Below are positions 41,905 to 51,378 of a stretch of DNA of 64,000 nt, one piece after another. The position numbers were made by a program, and so were the translations under genes. Below the pieces are notes generated by a model. The model worked only from the letters and a program-made list of their open reading frames with translations, ran no database searches and was not told the origin of the DNA. The stretch spans positions 62,001-126,000 of the forward strand of contig JAQTUE010000016.1 in NCBI GenBank assembly GCA_028710415.1, in the 5' to 3' direction. The number at the start of each line of letters is the position of its first letter. The first letter of the stretch is position 1. The DNA is from Paludibacter sp. (GTDB taxonomy: Bacteria; Bacteroidota; Bacteroidia; Bacteroidales; Paludibacteraceae).

Positions 41905-43512
41905 TTATTTTATTCTAAATACTATTGCAATATTGTTCGGAATAATCTTTGGCTTTACAATCACCAGCGAATCAGCATACTGCTTCCAAGAAAGTTTTTC
42001 CTTACTGCCAAGTACTTCGATATTTCTAATTTTGGTCGATTCTTTCGTTTTACCGAGCGATTTCAGGCAAACATTATTTACCGGCACAGCCAATACCGTG
42101 GCGTATAAGGTATTTCCATTTTTACTATAGCGAATATCTTTTTCCGTATATTTTATTTTACCTTCATTAAAACCAGCGTGTTCTAACGGATTAGTTAACT
42201 CGGTAGTTGGTCCTTCACCATAAATTTTCCAAGGTCTGGTATCAAAAATACTTTCTTTGTTAATATCCATCCATTTGCCAATTCCATCCAAAACCAAAAT
42301 TTCTTTGTCATCAATTGTTCCATCGCCACGAACTGGAATATTTAACAACATATTTCCGTTTTTACTCACAATATCCACCAAGGATAAAATAACTTCTTTT
42401 GCAGGTACATAATAATTATTGGTATATCTGCCACGGTTGTAATGCCAATCGCCAATGCAGGTGCATTTTTGCCATGCAAGCGGTTGCAATTTGTCCGGCG
42501 CACCTCTTTCTACATCCCACACCATACATTTCTTTTCTTCGTCGCTTAATATTTTCCCGAACAAAACGGCTTCTAGTTTACCATTATGTGTTGCCATATT
42601 GTGATTGTAAAAATGAGCTGCAAGCTTTAAACCGGCATCGCTAATAGGATATAACGGAAGCTCGGTATCATCAAAATAAATCAAATCGGGATTAAATTTA
42701 TTGATGAGATCCATGGTACGATTGTAGAATTTATCGCAGTATACCTGATTTGGCACAGAGCAACCATTGCTCCATTCCCAGTTGAATGCCGTGCTTAGCG
42801 GGTGTTGTTGCGCATACAATTCTTGCGGATCAAGTCCATCCCACCACGTTCCTTTGCCATCGGCTTTGGTGATATTTCCATCGTAAGGAACTCCTTTGAA
42901 ATTGCCTATCGTATCAGCTTTTTGTGACGTTTCGTAAAACATCCAGGCATGAGAAGCGTGTACACTTATTCCAAAAGGAAGTTTATTGTTTTTCGCAGCT
43001 TTACTCCAACCCTCCATAATATTTTTTTGCGGACCAACACGAGTAGTATTCCATTCCTGGTATTTGCTATCCCACATATCCAAATTATCGTGGTGATTTG
43101 CCATGGCAAAGAAATATTGAGCTCCCGCCCGTTTGTATAGGGCTACGAGCTTTTCCGGATCCCAATTTTGGGCTTTCCAATCGTGTATCACTTCCTTAAA
43201 ACCCGCTTTAGAAGGGTGACCGTAATTTTGCACATGCCATTTATTGTAACCAGAACCTTCTTCGTACATGCCACGCGCATACCAGTCGCCTTGCTCGGGC
43301 TGGCATTGCGGACCCCAATGCGCCCAAATACCAAACTTGGCATTACGGTACCAATCGGGAACTTTGTACTGACTGAGCGATTGCCACGTTGGTTCGAACT
43401 TGCCAGGTGCAATGGGTTCTTTTTCTGTATTAACTACCACCATTTTATTTCCCTGAGCTACCATATTCAATGATAGCAGAGCAAAAGAAATACTTAAAAT
43501 TGTTGAGCGCAT
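41905..43512 (-). CDS. GH29 alpha-L-fucosidase
   Basis: A 535-residue secreted enzyme: signal peptide (1-19), GH29 barrel (about 40-400) with NAKFGIWAHWGPQCQPEQGD, FFAMANHHDNLDMWDS and a likely nucleophile D281 in LIYFDDTELP, LLNIPVRGDGTID, and a C-terminal beta-sandwich (about 440-535). There is no F5/8C domain, unlike the GH29 at 29956; the general shape fits broad-specificity GH29 subfamily A-like enzymes. The C-terminal 37 residues have a decayed copy at 56700-56803, showing that a paralogue once existed upstream of the GH3 gene. Confidence 0.9.
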   Translation of the reverse strand: MRSTILSISFALLSLNMVAQGNKMVVVNTEKEPIAPGKFEPTWQSLSQYKVPDWYRNAKFGIWAHWGPQCQPEQGDWYARGMYEEGSGYNKWHVQNYGHPSKAGFKEVIHDWKAQNWDPEKLVALYKRAGAQYFFAMANHHDNLDMWDSKYQEWNTTRVGPQKNIMEGWSKAAKNNKLPFGISVHASHAWMFYETSQKADTIGNFKGVPYDGNITKADGKGTWWDGLDPQELYAQQHPLSTAFNWEWSNGCSVPNQVYCDKFYNRTMDLINKFNPDLIYFDDTELPLYPISDAGLKLAAHFYNHNMATHNGKLEAVLFGKILSDEEKKCMVWDVERGAPDKLQPLAWQKCTCIGDWHYNRGRYTNNYYVPAKEVILSLVDIVSKNGNMLLNIPVRGDGTIDDKEILVLDGIGKWMDINKESIFDTRPWKIYGEGPTTELTNPLEHAGFNEGKIKYTEKDIRYSKNGNTLYATVLAVPVNNVCLKSLGKTKESTKIRNIEVLGSKEKLSWKQYADSLVIVKPKIIPNNIAIVFRIK

Positions 43513-43587
43513 GACTTTATTCTTTTATTATAATGAGATCAGAATTAGTTTTTTTACGTTTTCACCGTGTTGTTATATTGTCGATTT

Positions 43588-46017
43588 TCAATTTTGAATA
43601 TCAATCTTATTTACACCTTCGTTTAATTGCCGTTGAGCTCCATTCCAGATGAAAACACCGTCTAAATGAGTTGGCAAAGTTACTTCTCCTCGAAGGCTAT
43701 TTGTATCATCCTTTTGTAGTTTTACACGAATATTACCCAGCTTATGCGGCATAGTTGCATCAATATTTTTCAAGCTTCCAAAATTAGGTTCTATCCTTAC
43801 GGATTTAAAGCCAGGTGAAGCCGGTTGAATGCCACTCACCAATGACAAGAAATAATAAACCGGCGAGGTGCTCCATGCATGACAGTCGGAACGCGTAGGA
43901 TCGGGAGTCTCGGCAAAAGTACTCAAACCGCTATCTACCATTTTTCCCCAGGGGGCTAATGCTTCTATAAACTGGTCGGCCTGTCCGGCTTTCTGTAATG
44001 CTTCGAACAAGTAAAATTTGAAAAATAAAGTACATTGCGCCAAATCTTTGTCGTTGAGAATGGCACTAATTATTTTTGCCTCATCTGTTGTTTTAGGAAA
44101 GGTATTGGTAAGAATGGCTAATATATTGGCGTGCTGACTAAATGTGTTTTTTTCGGGCGAATCGGCTATCAATCCTTTATTTGGGTCGAAACATGTTGAA
44201 AAAACAGTTTTCTTAATTTTGTCTGCCAAATTTCTATAATCCGTGGCGAGGGAGTTCATGTTGTTTGCGTCGAAAACATCCGCTGCCTTTTCCAATGTAT
44301 AAACATATTGCAGACTGAGTATGGCCGAATTGCCAATATGCGCGGCAGGCGGATTGCCATTATCCCAACCTTTTGAATAGGTCCAATCTACAAAATCCCA
44401 CCACTCAACAGGGCCTAACATCCCACTTGAGTCAATGCGGTTTCTAAACCAATTAAGTGTTTCCTGCATTCCCGGAATCATCGATTTCACAAAAGTCGAA
44501 TCGTCATTCAGCATCCAATAATCGTAAACCATTGTAACCCAAACCAGCGAAAAAGTTGGGATAATCTGAACTTGGTTACATGGAAACCGGCTTTGCGTTA
44601 TCCCCATTGGCAATTGCGACTCGTGTAAAACGGAAATTGCATTTTTCACCAATCGGGAATCTCCTGAAACATAAGTCGAAACCAATGCCTGAATACGGGA
44701 GTCTCCAATGTACTGAAGTTGCTCGTAATACGGGCAATCAAAAAAAGTTTCGTTTGCACAAAGGCGTTGTGTACGCCAGCCGACATTCCAAATATCCTTC
44801 ATTTGGGGATTATCACAACTATACGATGCCTTTTCTTCTAATGGATAAGCAGAAAAAATGCTATAAAAATCATTTAAAACAAGCGGTTCATCTTTTGTTT
44901 CAATTTCCATTTCAACATATCTGAAAGTCCGCCACCACAAGGTTTGGAAGATCCGGTTGTTTGCCCCGTCGCAAATTATCACATCGTAGTTGCCTATTAT
45001 ATGCTTGTTTTCAATGTCATTCCGGTTGCCTTTATTCCCATTATTATCCAATAAGCTTTCGGCATATGTCAGTTTGATGTTGCTTTTTCCCCCTCTCGAA
45101 AAATTCAGTACCGGATATGCCGTTGTCAATACATTTTGGTCAATAAGTATTTTTACTTTCGAATTTGCGGGAATGGTGATTGGCGTTTTGCCCGTCAAAA
45201 ACCCTGTCGAAATGTTAGTATCAGAACGGCGAATTTTGAAAAAACGCTGTTCTTTTTCTTCCATCAAAGGGATCTCCCTTTTAGAAAGCAAATGAGTTGA
45301 AATCCCTCCATATTCACCCATGCAACCAACAGGTTTCGCGGTTTCAACTACCTGGGCTTGTTTCCAACCTGCTGCATTAAAATCACCATTCATCCAACCC
45401 CAAGGATGTTTTTCGCAATTGAACTCCTCTCCTACTCCGGCTGCATAATATTGGTTTACATTTACCCAAAGAGGTTTATATGCCACATCTTTAAACACTG
45501 CCCAACTGTCATTAGAGTTAATGATATTCTCTTCCTTCGTGTCTCCCTGAATTATAAATCCAGTTTGTGCCGAAATTTGAGCTAATGGACTTTGCCATCC
45601 AAAATTCCAGACTACAGCAGAAATAATATTTTTGCCCGTATGCAGGTAAGAAGAAATGTCAATACTTTCGAAATTCCATTTATACAAATGGCTTCTGGCT
45701 GGGCCGTTGCAAACATTTACACCATTGATATATAGCTTATAGCGATTGTCTGCCGATACATGAACAATAAATTTGGCGGGCTTCGCATTAATCGAAAATT
45801 CTTTTCTGAATAGATAAATCCCATAATCAGAACCTGAAATATCAGGACACGAAATCCATTTTGCCGCCCAGGGTCTGCGCAGCAATTCAGGATTGATTTC
45901 TGTCACCTGTTGTACCGAGAGCCTTGTGCCATCAGATGATACACTCTTTTCCTGTGCACTAAGATTTAGTGACAGAAAAAAGAGAAGTATCATTGTACTC
46001 GTTAAAAATGGACGCAT
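43588..46017 (-). CDS. GH78 alpha-L-rhamnosidase
   Basis: A secreted alpha-L-rhamnosidase-type protein. The start at ATG 46015-46017 (MRPFLTSTM) has an AAGGA-like site ahead and a proper signal peptide; the ATG at 46059 would add 14 hydrophilic residues. By numbering from 46059: beta-sandwich domains about 62-400 (AKWISCPD, SADNRYKLYINGVNVCNGPA), (alpha/alpha)6 barrel about 405-740 with D441, E446 and D453 in DCPYYEQLQYIGD, spaced like the catalytic triad of characterised GH78 enzymes, and a C-terminal beta-sandwich. Rhamnose is a pectin sugar, so this gene widens the likely substrate range beyond xyloglucan. Confidence 0.9.
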   Translation of the reverse strand: MRPFLTSTMILLFFLSLNLSAQEKSVSSDGTRLSVQQVTEINPELLRRPWAAKWISCPDISGSDYGIYLFRKEFSINAKPAKFIVHVSADNRYKLYINGVNVCNGPARSHLYKWNFESIDISSYLHTGKNIISAVVWNFGWQSPLAQISAQTGFIIQGDTKEENIINSNDSWAVFKDVAYKPLWVNVNQYYAAGVGEEFNCEKHPWGWMNGDFNAAGWKQAQVVETAKPVGCMGEYGGISTHLLSKREIPLMEEKEQRFFKIRRSDTNISTGFLTGKTPITIPANSKVKILIDQNVLTTAYPVLNFSRGGKSNIKLTYAESLLDNNGNKGNRNDIENKHIIGNYDVIICDGANNRIFQTLWWRTFRYVEMEIETKDEPLVLNDFYSIFSAYPLEEKASYSCDNPQMKDIWNVGWRTQRLCANETFFDCPYYEQLQYIGDSRIQALVSTYVSGDSRLVKNAISVLHESQLPMGITQSRFPCNQVQIIPTFSLVWVTMVYDYWMLNDDSTFVKSMIPGMQETLNWFRNRIDSSGMLGPVEWWDFVDWTYSKGWDNGNPPAAHIGNSAILSLQYVYTLEKAADVFDANNMNSLATDYRNLADKIKKTVFSTCFDPNKGLIADSPEKNTFSQHANILAILTNTFPKTTDEAKIISAILNDKDLAQCTLFFKFYLFEALQKAGQADQFIEALAPWGKMVDSGLSTFAETPDPTRSDCHAWSTSPVYYFLSLVSGIQPASPGFKSVRIEPNFGSLKNIDATMPHKLGNIRVKLQKDDTNSLRGEVTLPTHLDGVFIWNGAQRQLNEGVNKIDIQN

Positions 46018-46063
46018 TGGATTTTCCTTTTTTATGGTGATTAGAGGGCAATTTCCCATTAAT

Positions 46064-48529
46064 TTACTTGACCGTTTTAATAACGACTTCGGTTCCTTTT
46101 AAATCTTCTGAGAATGCTTTTATCCTGATTTCACCAACCTCTTTATCCGATTGAACAAGCACCATGCAATAGCCGTTGTAAGCCATACGTTGGCTGGCTT
46201 TATCGGGTTCGTGACTATTAGGATTGCCGTTTCCTACACCAATTATTTTACCCGATCCTTCTATCGAGAACTTCACCAAATTATCGGCTGTTGGCACTAC
46301 GCGTCCTTTGGCATCCTTGATAACTACCTTGATTACGGCTACATCGCATCCATCCGCTTTGATCGTATTTACATCGCTATTTAAAGCTACTTGAGCTGGA
46401 TCGGTAGTTGTTTCTACAATATCTTTGGTAACCATTTTTCCGGCTTTATACCCACGCGCTTCAAGTTTTCCGGGTTTGTATATGAGTGGCCAAATCAATT
46501 TCTTGTAAGAAACTGCCTTTTGCTTACCTACGCTTTTACCATTGAGGAGCAGTTCCACTTCATCGCAATTGGTGTAACAATGCACTTTGATACTGTCGCC
46601 TTCTTTCCCTTTCCAATTCCAATGAGGAAAAATGTGTACGGTAGGTATATCTGTCCAAGCTGCTTTATAGGCATAATACCCATCTTTTGGGAAACCACAT
46701 ACATCCATAAACCCAAAATGAGAAGAAATACTAGGCCATCTAAATGGTGTTGGTTCGCCCCTATAATCGAAAGCTGTCCAAACAAACAAACCGCCGAGGA
46801 AAGGATACTTCACAATATCAGCCCAGTCCTCTCCCGGATATGGACCCCAATCGGGTTGCCAGATAGTAGAGTTCGAACAAACGCTTTTTCCCCAACTGCT
46901 CTCGTATTCACCGCGTGTTGAAACGAAACTTGTGGATTCGGTACAAAACTCAACTCGCTGAGGGTATTTTTTATAATCGGTCACATACGCCAATTTTTTA
47001 TCGCCGTAGTTATATCCCACCACATCCAGCTTATCGCTATAACCACCCTCGTTCCGAGCATGATTCATGGCAGCGGTCACCTTACGGGTCGGGTCAATTT
47101 TATGAGTGGTAGCAACCAATGTTTCAAGTATCCTTGCACCCATTATCGTACCTTGAATCCATTCTTCATTTTCCATGCTCCACATAAAAATTGACGGATG
47201 GTTGCGATCCCGGTATAACATGGTTTCCAGATATTTAATACCTTCTTCGCTGCTCGACAACATACGGTTTTCATCCAGTACAAGCAATCCCATTCGGTCA
47301 CACATATCAAGCAGTTCAGGAGTGGGAGGATTATGGGAACAACGATAGGCATTACTACCCAACTCTTTGAGCACTTTCAATTTATATTCGTTTATTTTAT
47401 CAGGAAGGGCAACACCAATTCCGGCAAAGTCATGATGGTTGCAAGTACCTTTCACCGGATATAGTTTACCATTGAGAAATACACCATTACGATTTATTTC
47501 AACAGTTCGTACACCAAAAGTAGTTTCGTAAGTGTCGATAATATACCCATTTTCAGAAACTTCAGTCAATACTTTATATAGATTTGGCGTTTCGGGCGAC
47601 CAAAGCAAAGGCTTTTGAATAGCTCCTTTTTGTGCAATCTCAGTTGAACAAAAAGGTTCAATAGCCTGAGTTGAAGTTATTGTGTCAAGAACAACACCTT
47701 TATTATCAACAATTTTTGAAACAAGCGTAATATTTTTAGATTCATTATACTCGTTTTTAAGCATAGTCTTTATACTCACTGAAGCTTCATCCGCCGAAAT
47801 TGAAGGCGTAGTGACATAAGTACCAAAACGGTCAACATGAAGTCTGTTGGTTTTATTGAGCCAAACATGTCGGTAAATGCCGCAACCTTCGTACCACCAA
47901 CCTTCGTATTCGGTAGCGTCAACCTTAACAAGTATGACATTTTTGCCTTCGTTTCCGTAACGCAAAACGTCAGTCAAATCATAGTTTGAAGGCGTGTAGC
48001 CGCTCTGGTGATTTCCGAGTAACTGACCATTGACCCAAACTGTACTATTTCTGAAAATTCCGTCAAACTCAATAGATAATTTCTTTCCTTTATCGGTTTC
48101 AGGGATTTCAAATTCTTTTCTGTAAAAGCCTACTCCACTGGGCAAATACCCGCTGACAGCAGGCGCACTTCCTATTGAATTATCATTAACAAAAGTCCCT
48201 TCCACACACCAATCGTGCGGAAGATTCACTTCCTTCCAGTCTTCGGGTTTGAATACAGCTGCTTTTGCCACATCGGCATAAGCAATAATGGCTTCTTTAT
48301 TAGTTTCAACCGTCACATTTACATCAGTTAATCCACCATAACCACCGGCCTTTACAGCCCTTTTGATGGCAATGTCGCCTTTATGGAATAGCCAAGAAAA
48401 ATCGAAATTCTCTCTAACGCGTTTGGATGTGTTAGTCTGTTGTGAATTCTGAGCATTTCCTTCATTAGGGATTAACGATAATAAAAAAAAGAAGCACAAA
48501 AGTCTCATAAATTTCTGTTTAAATTGCAT
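46064..48529 (-). CDS. GH2 beta-galactosidase-type enzyme
   Basis: An 821-residue secreted GH2 enzyme: signal peptide (1-26), sugar-binding domain about 35-235 with an insertion around residues 55-95, Ig-like domain about 240-345, barrel about 350-620 with acid/base E455 in WSMENEEW and nucleophile about E531 in EFCTESTSF, then DUF4982-like and GH2 C5-type domains. The acid/base motif reads MENEEW where its paralogues have IGNEIP, so the active-site rim differs and substrate preference may too. It lies 17 bases after the esterase gene at 48547, and the next gene starts within 50 bases of its stop. Confidence 0.9.
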   Translation of the reverse strand: MQFKQKFMRLLCFFFLLSLIPNEGNAQNSQQTNTSKRVRENFDFSWLFHKGDIAIKRAVKAGGYGGLTDVNVTVETNKEAIIAYADVAKAAVFKPEDWKEVNLPHDWCVEGTFVNDNSIGSAPAVSGYLPSGVGFYRKEFEIPETDKGKKLSIEFDGIFRNSTVWVNGQLLGNHQSGYTPSNYDLTDVLRYGNEGKNVILVKVDATEYEGWWYEGCGIYRHVWLNKTNRLHVDRFGTYVTTPSISADEASVSIKTMLKNEYNESKNITLVSKIVDNKGVVLDTITSTQAIEPFCSTEIAQKGAIQKPLLWSPETPNLYKVLTEVSENGYIIDTYETTFGVRTVEINRNGVFLNGKLYPVKGTCNHHDFAGIGVALPDKINEYKLKVLKELGSNAYRCSHNPPTPELLDMCDRMGLLVLDENRMLSSSEEGIKYLETMLYRDRNHPSIFMWSMENEEWIQGTIMGARILETLVATTHKIDPTRKVTAAMNHARNEGGYSDKLDVVGYNYGDKKLAYVTDYKKYPQRVEFCTESTSFVSTRGEYESSWGKSVCSNSTIWQPDWGPYPGEDWADIVKYPFLGGLFVWTAFDYRGEPTPFRWPSISSHFGFMDVCGFPKDGYYAYKAAWTDIPTVHIFPHWNWKGKEGDSIKVHCYTNCDEVELLLNGKSVGKQKAVSYKKLIWPLIYKPGKLEARGYKAGKMVTKDIVETTTDPAQVALNSDVNTIKADGCDVAVIKVVIKDAKGRVVPTADNLVKFSIEGSGKIIGVGNGNPNSHEPDKASQRMAYNGYCMVLVQSDKEVGEIRIKAFSEDLKGTEVVIKTVK

Positions 48530-48546
48530 ATATATAATTATTAATT

Positions 48547-50952
48547 TTAGTTGTGGACTACCATAAATTTCTTAAGTTGATATTGCGTTTCATTGCTTAT
48601 TTTCACGAAATATATTCCATCTGACAAATGAACTGGTAAGTGTAAAACAGCTTCCCCTGGCGTTAATTTACTACTTACAACTCTGCCCATTAAATCGAAA
48701 ATTTCAATTTTACTGTATTGAAAATCAGCGGAGTTAATAATCATCTCGTTGGATACAGGGTTGGGATATATACTAAGATTCTCATCAGATATTTTTTTGA
48801 TTCCAGTTTGTTTTTCTTGAATATCCATGTAGTTAAAGTTAAAACCAGCCTTTGTAGCAACTACTTTTAAATAATGTTTTCCTGGAGCAATACTTATATA
48901 TCTGGCAACAGATTGGAAAACCTGCCAATCACCTGTATTTGGTACGGAAACGTTACCCGCACTTTTATCATCGACATAAAAGTTAATAAACCCACCCGTA
49001 TTTGGCGAAGCAACCCGGAAAGAAATTAGATATCCCGTATTAGAGATATTGTTTTCAATAGCATATTCGGTCCAATTTCCGTCAGCAATATTGCTCAAAT
49101 TCTGTCCACCACCAATATCAGTGGTTGTTTCCGCTTGCATTCCTGATTTAAAGTTGAAATTTTCAGCTTCGATTTTGCCAGGCATCGGAATCCACACAGG
49201 TGCGCTAATCTGATTTGCAACAACGAGATTACTGAACCCATCCAATAACCCTTTATCTTCTGCCATTATGCCTTTTGGTGTGTAGCTTACTTTAAGCGAA
49301 TCGCCGTAATGCAGACATTTCGACAATGTAAGCTGGATGGTATTGTTTAAAACAACATAGCCTGAAGATGTAACACTTTTTCCGTTAATAGCAAGGGTAA
49401 AATACCCGAATTGAGCGTAAGTCAGTGCCATTGCTTTAGAAAATTCCAATGAAAGGGTGACACCATCGGAACCAATTATTCCGGAATTAATATATACGGG
49501 CAGTCCGTTAGAATTGTTAGTTACGGGATAATTAGCGATTATTTTCATCAAACCACTGTCTGCTGAGACTATATTGTTGCCAGAATAAGTGAGCGAAAGC
49601 GTATAATCCCTGTAAACTGTGCTACCAAGAGGAAATGACAATGTAGTTGAATCGTTATTGAAAAATGAACATTGTTGAACCGGGACTGGGATACTTATTT
49701 GCCCATTGAATTGGGCATTTAGAGCTACAGCAGAAATATCTGACGGAATCTGCATCTTCTTACTAAACTTCATTAAGAGTGCGTTACCGTCTACATTGGT
49801 TGTAACCTCCATTATTTGTGGCGAAGCACCTTCAAGTAGATTGTTAACAAATTTATCTGTAACGTTTAGCATTTTTTTTCCAAGACTGGTAGAGACTACA
49901 TTGCCATTACTATAAGACACAGTGATGGCATTGTCTTTCAATATGTTTTGGCTTATGTTGATTGTTACTTTATTTGTATCGCACGAAACAACGCTATCAA
50001 TGGTCGCAACCTTGCCGTCAATTTTCAAGGTGAAGCCGGAGAAACTATTTACTTTCACTACTGACTTATTCAGAACCACCTGTATCTGCTTTGTATTCTT
50101 GTCGGTTACCGATGCACTCACGAATTCAGGAATGCCTTCTTTTAATGAGTAATTCTTACAGAAGTTCCAAATCTCCTGACTGGTAAACACACCGCCTGAA
50201 TTGTCTGAATACCAGTGTCCCACTCCGGCAACACTTATAAATACAACCTCAACACCTTCTTTTCCGGGACCATAATATTTCTTTGAGGATAATGACGTAG
50301 GTATGTTTGCAGGGTACGGTTTTGTGACCACAGGTGTTGTAGGGCAACCATTTCTTTTAACCCAAGCATCAATATGGGATTGTGCATTGCTGTAGGTTAC
50401 AAAGCCATCGTCCATCCCATGTACATGGATTATCGGAATTGGTCGTGAACTATTGGTATTTGGTCCACTCATAAGATAGCCACTGACCGGTGCAAATGCA
50501 GCAATTTTATCGGCTATCACCGTGGCAGCATAATAAGTCATCATGCCGCCCATTGAAAATCCTGAAAGGTAAACACGGTCACGATCAATTCCGTAGCGCT
50601 TATACATTTCATCTATAATTGCCAGAATAAAATCAGTATCAGTTGTTCCATATAATTGCCACTGACTACCGATAGATTGAGGAAAAACAAGGACAAAGTT
50701 ATTGGCCTGAGCTACAGACTGGAATTGTGTCTGATTTTTTTGATCGGTCATGGTTTGATTCATCCCATGCATGGAAATTACGAGGGCACTATTTTGTTTA
50801 ATGCCTGTTGGTGCATAAACAATCATTTGCCGAGTTGATGTGCCAACCTGAAGTGATTCCTGTGCCTTCAAACCGGTTATAAACAGGAAAAGACTTAATA
50901 ATACAAATAAAAACTGTCGGATAATGTTTTTTTCTTTCTTGATGGCATTCAT
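48547..50952 (-). CDS. CE1/PHB-depolymerase-like esterase with SwmB-type repeats, CBM6 and T9SS sorting domain
   Basis: An exported multidomain esterase and first gene of the putative large operon. I prefer ATG 50950-50952 (MNAIKKEKN) because a signal peptide follows; the open frame extends to 51009. By numbering from 51009: alpha/beta-hydrolase (about 55-280) with VISMHGMNQTM and nucleophile S152 in GFSMGGM, three SwmB/Ig-like repeats (about 290-600, each with ITVSYS/LTYSG-type ends), a CBM6 (about 608-735, IEAENFNFKSG, YLKVVATKAGFNFNYMD), and a T9SS sorting domain (about 745-820). The enzyme should remove acetyl or feruloyl groups at the cell surface while CBM6 holds beta-glucan or xylan. 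The leader upstream is shared with the GH5 at 1-1216. Confidence 0.88.
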   Translation of the reverse strand: MNAIKKEKNIIRQFLFVLLSLFLFITGLKAQESLQVGTSTRQMIVYAPTGIKQNSALVISMHGMNQTMTDQKNQTQFQSVAQANNFVLVFPQSIGSQWQLYGTTDTDFILAIIDEMYKRYGIDRDRVYLSGFSMGGMMTYYAATVIADKIAAFAPVSGYLMSGPNTNSSRPIPIIHVHGMDDGFVTYSNAQSHIDAWVKRNGCPTTPVVTKPYPANIPTSLSSKKYYGPGKEGVEVVFISVAGVGHWYSDNSGGVFTSQEIWNFCKNYSLKEGIPEFVSASVTDKNTKQIQVVLNKSVVKVNSFSGFTLKIDGKVATIDSVVSCDTNKVTINISQNILKDNAITVSYSNGNVVSTSLGKKMLNVTDKFVNNLLEGASPQIMEVTTNVDGNALLMKFSKKMQIPSDISAVALNAQFNGQISIPVPVQQCSFFNNDSTTLSFPLGSTVYRDYTLSLTYSGNNIVSADSGLMKIIANYPVTNNSNGLPVYINSGIIGSDGVTLSLEFSKAMALTYAQFGYFTLAINGKSVTSSGYVVLNNTIQLTLSKCLHYGDSLKVSYTPKGIMAEDKGLLDGFSNLVVANQISAPVWIPMPGKIEAENFNFKSGMQAETTTDIGGGQNLSNIADGNWTEYAIENNISNTGYLISFRVASPNTGGFINFYVDDKSAGNVSVPNTGDWQVFQSVARYISIAPGKHYLKVVATKAGFNFNYMDIQEKQTGIKKISDENLSIYPNPVSNEMIINSADFQYSKIEIFDLMGRVVSSKLTPGEAVLHLPVHLSDGIYFVKISNETQYQLKKFMVVHN

Positions 50953-51079
50953 ATCTTTAGGCTGAAATTTAGTGCCTTGCAGTAATTGGTAGATCATTGT
51001 GTTTTGCATTTAAGATTTATGGATATTTGTTATATTATATTCCTTTAGAGTTATTACTCAAATTATCCTTTAATATTTT

Positions 51080-51240
51080 AACTCTCAAATTCGTTATTTT
51101 TTTGATACAATATTAAATAATCTAATTCCAACTCTTTCATTTGTAATTGCCTATATTTGGCGTTAGAATCAAAATACAAAGTATTTTTCTTATCCGTTTT
51201 TTAATCCGATTGATCAATGTATTTCCGCGTTTTCCAATAA
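51080..51240 (-). promoter_or_regulatory. Conserved leader (copy B) upstream of the large operon
   Basis: Homologous to 1272-1432. It contains the 7-3-7 inverted repeat AAAATAC-N3-GTATTTT (51171-51187), two ATCCG copies 12 bases apart (51192-51196 and 51204-51208), the TAACTCTCAA block and the T-rich/ACAATATTA block. Most differences are substitutions between the conserved boxes. It lies in the 369-base gap between the GH51 stop (51379) and the esterase start and is the only candidate regulatory region for the downstream genes. Confidence 0.6.
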
Positions 51241-51378
51241 GCATCATCCATTTACCCCTCTATTACCGGTTTTTCGGTAGTTAAACTGCAAGTATGATAA
51301 TCCCGTAATGGTTCTTAGTTATTTTGTTATAGTATTATCCAAATGAATGCATGTGGGAGAAGCATCATGTTTTCGACA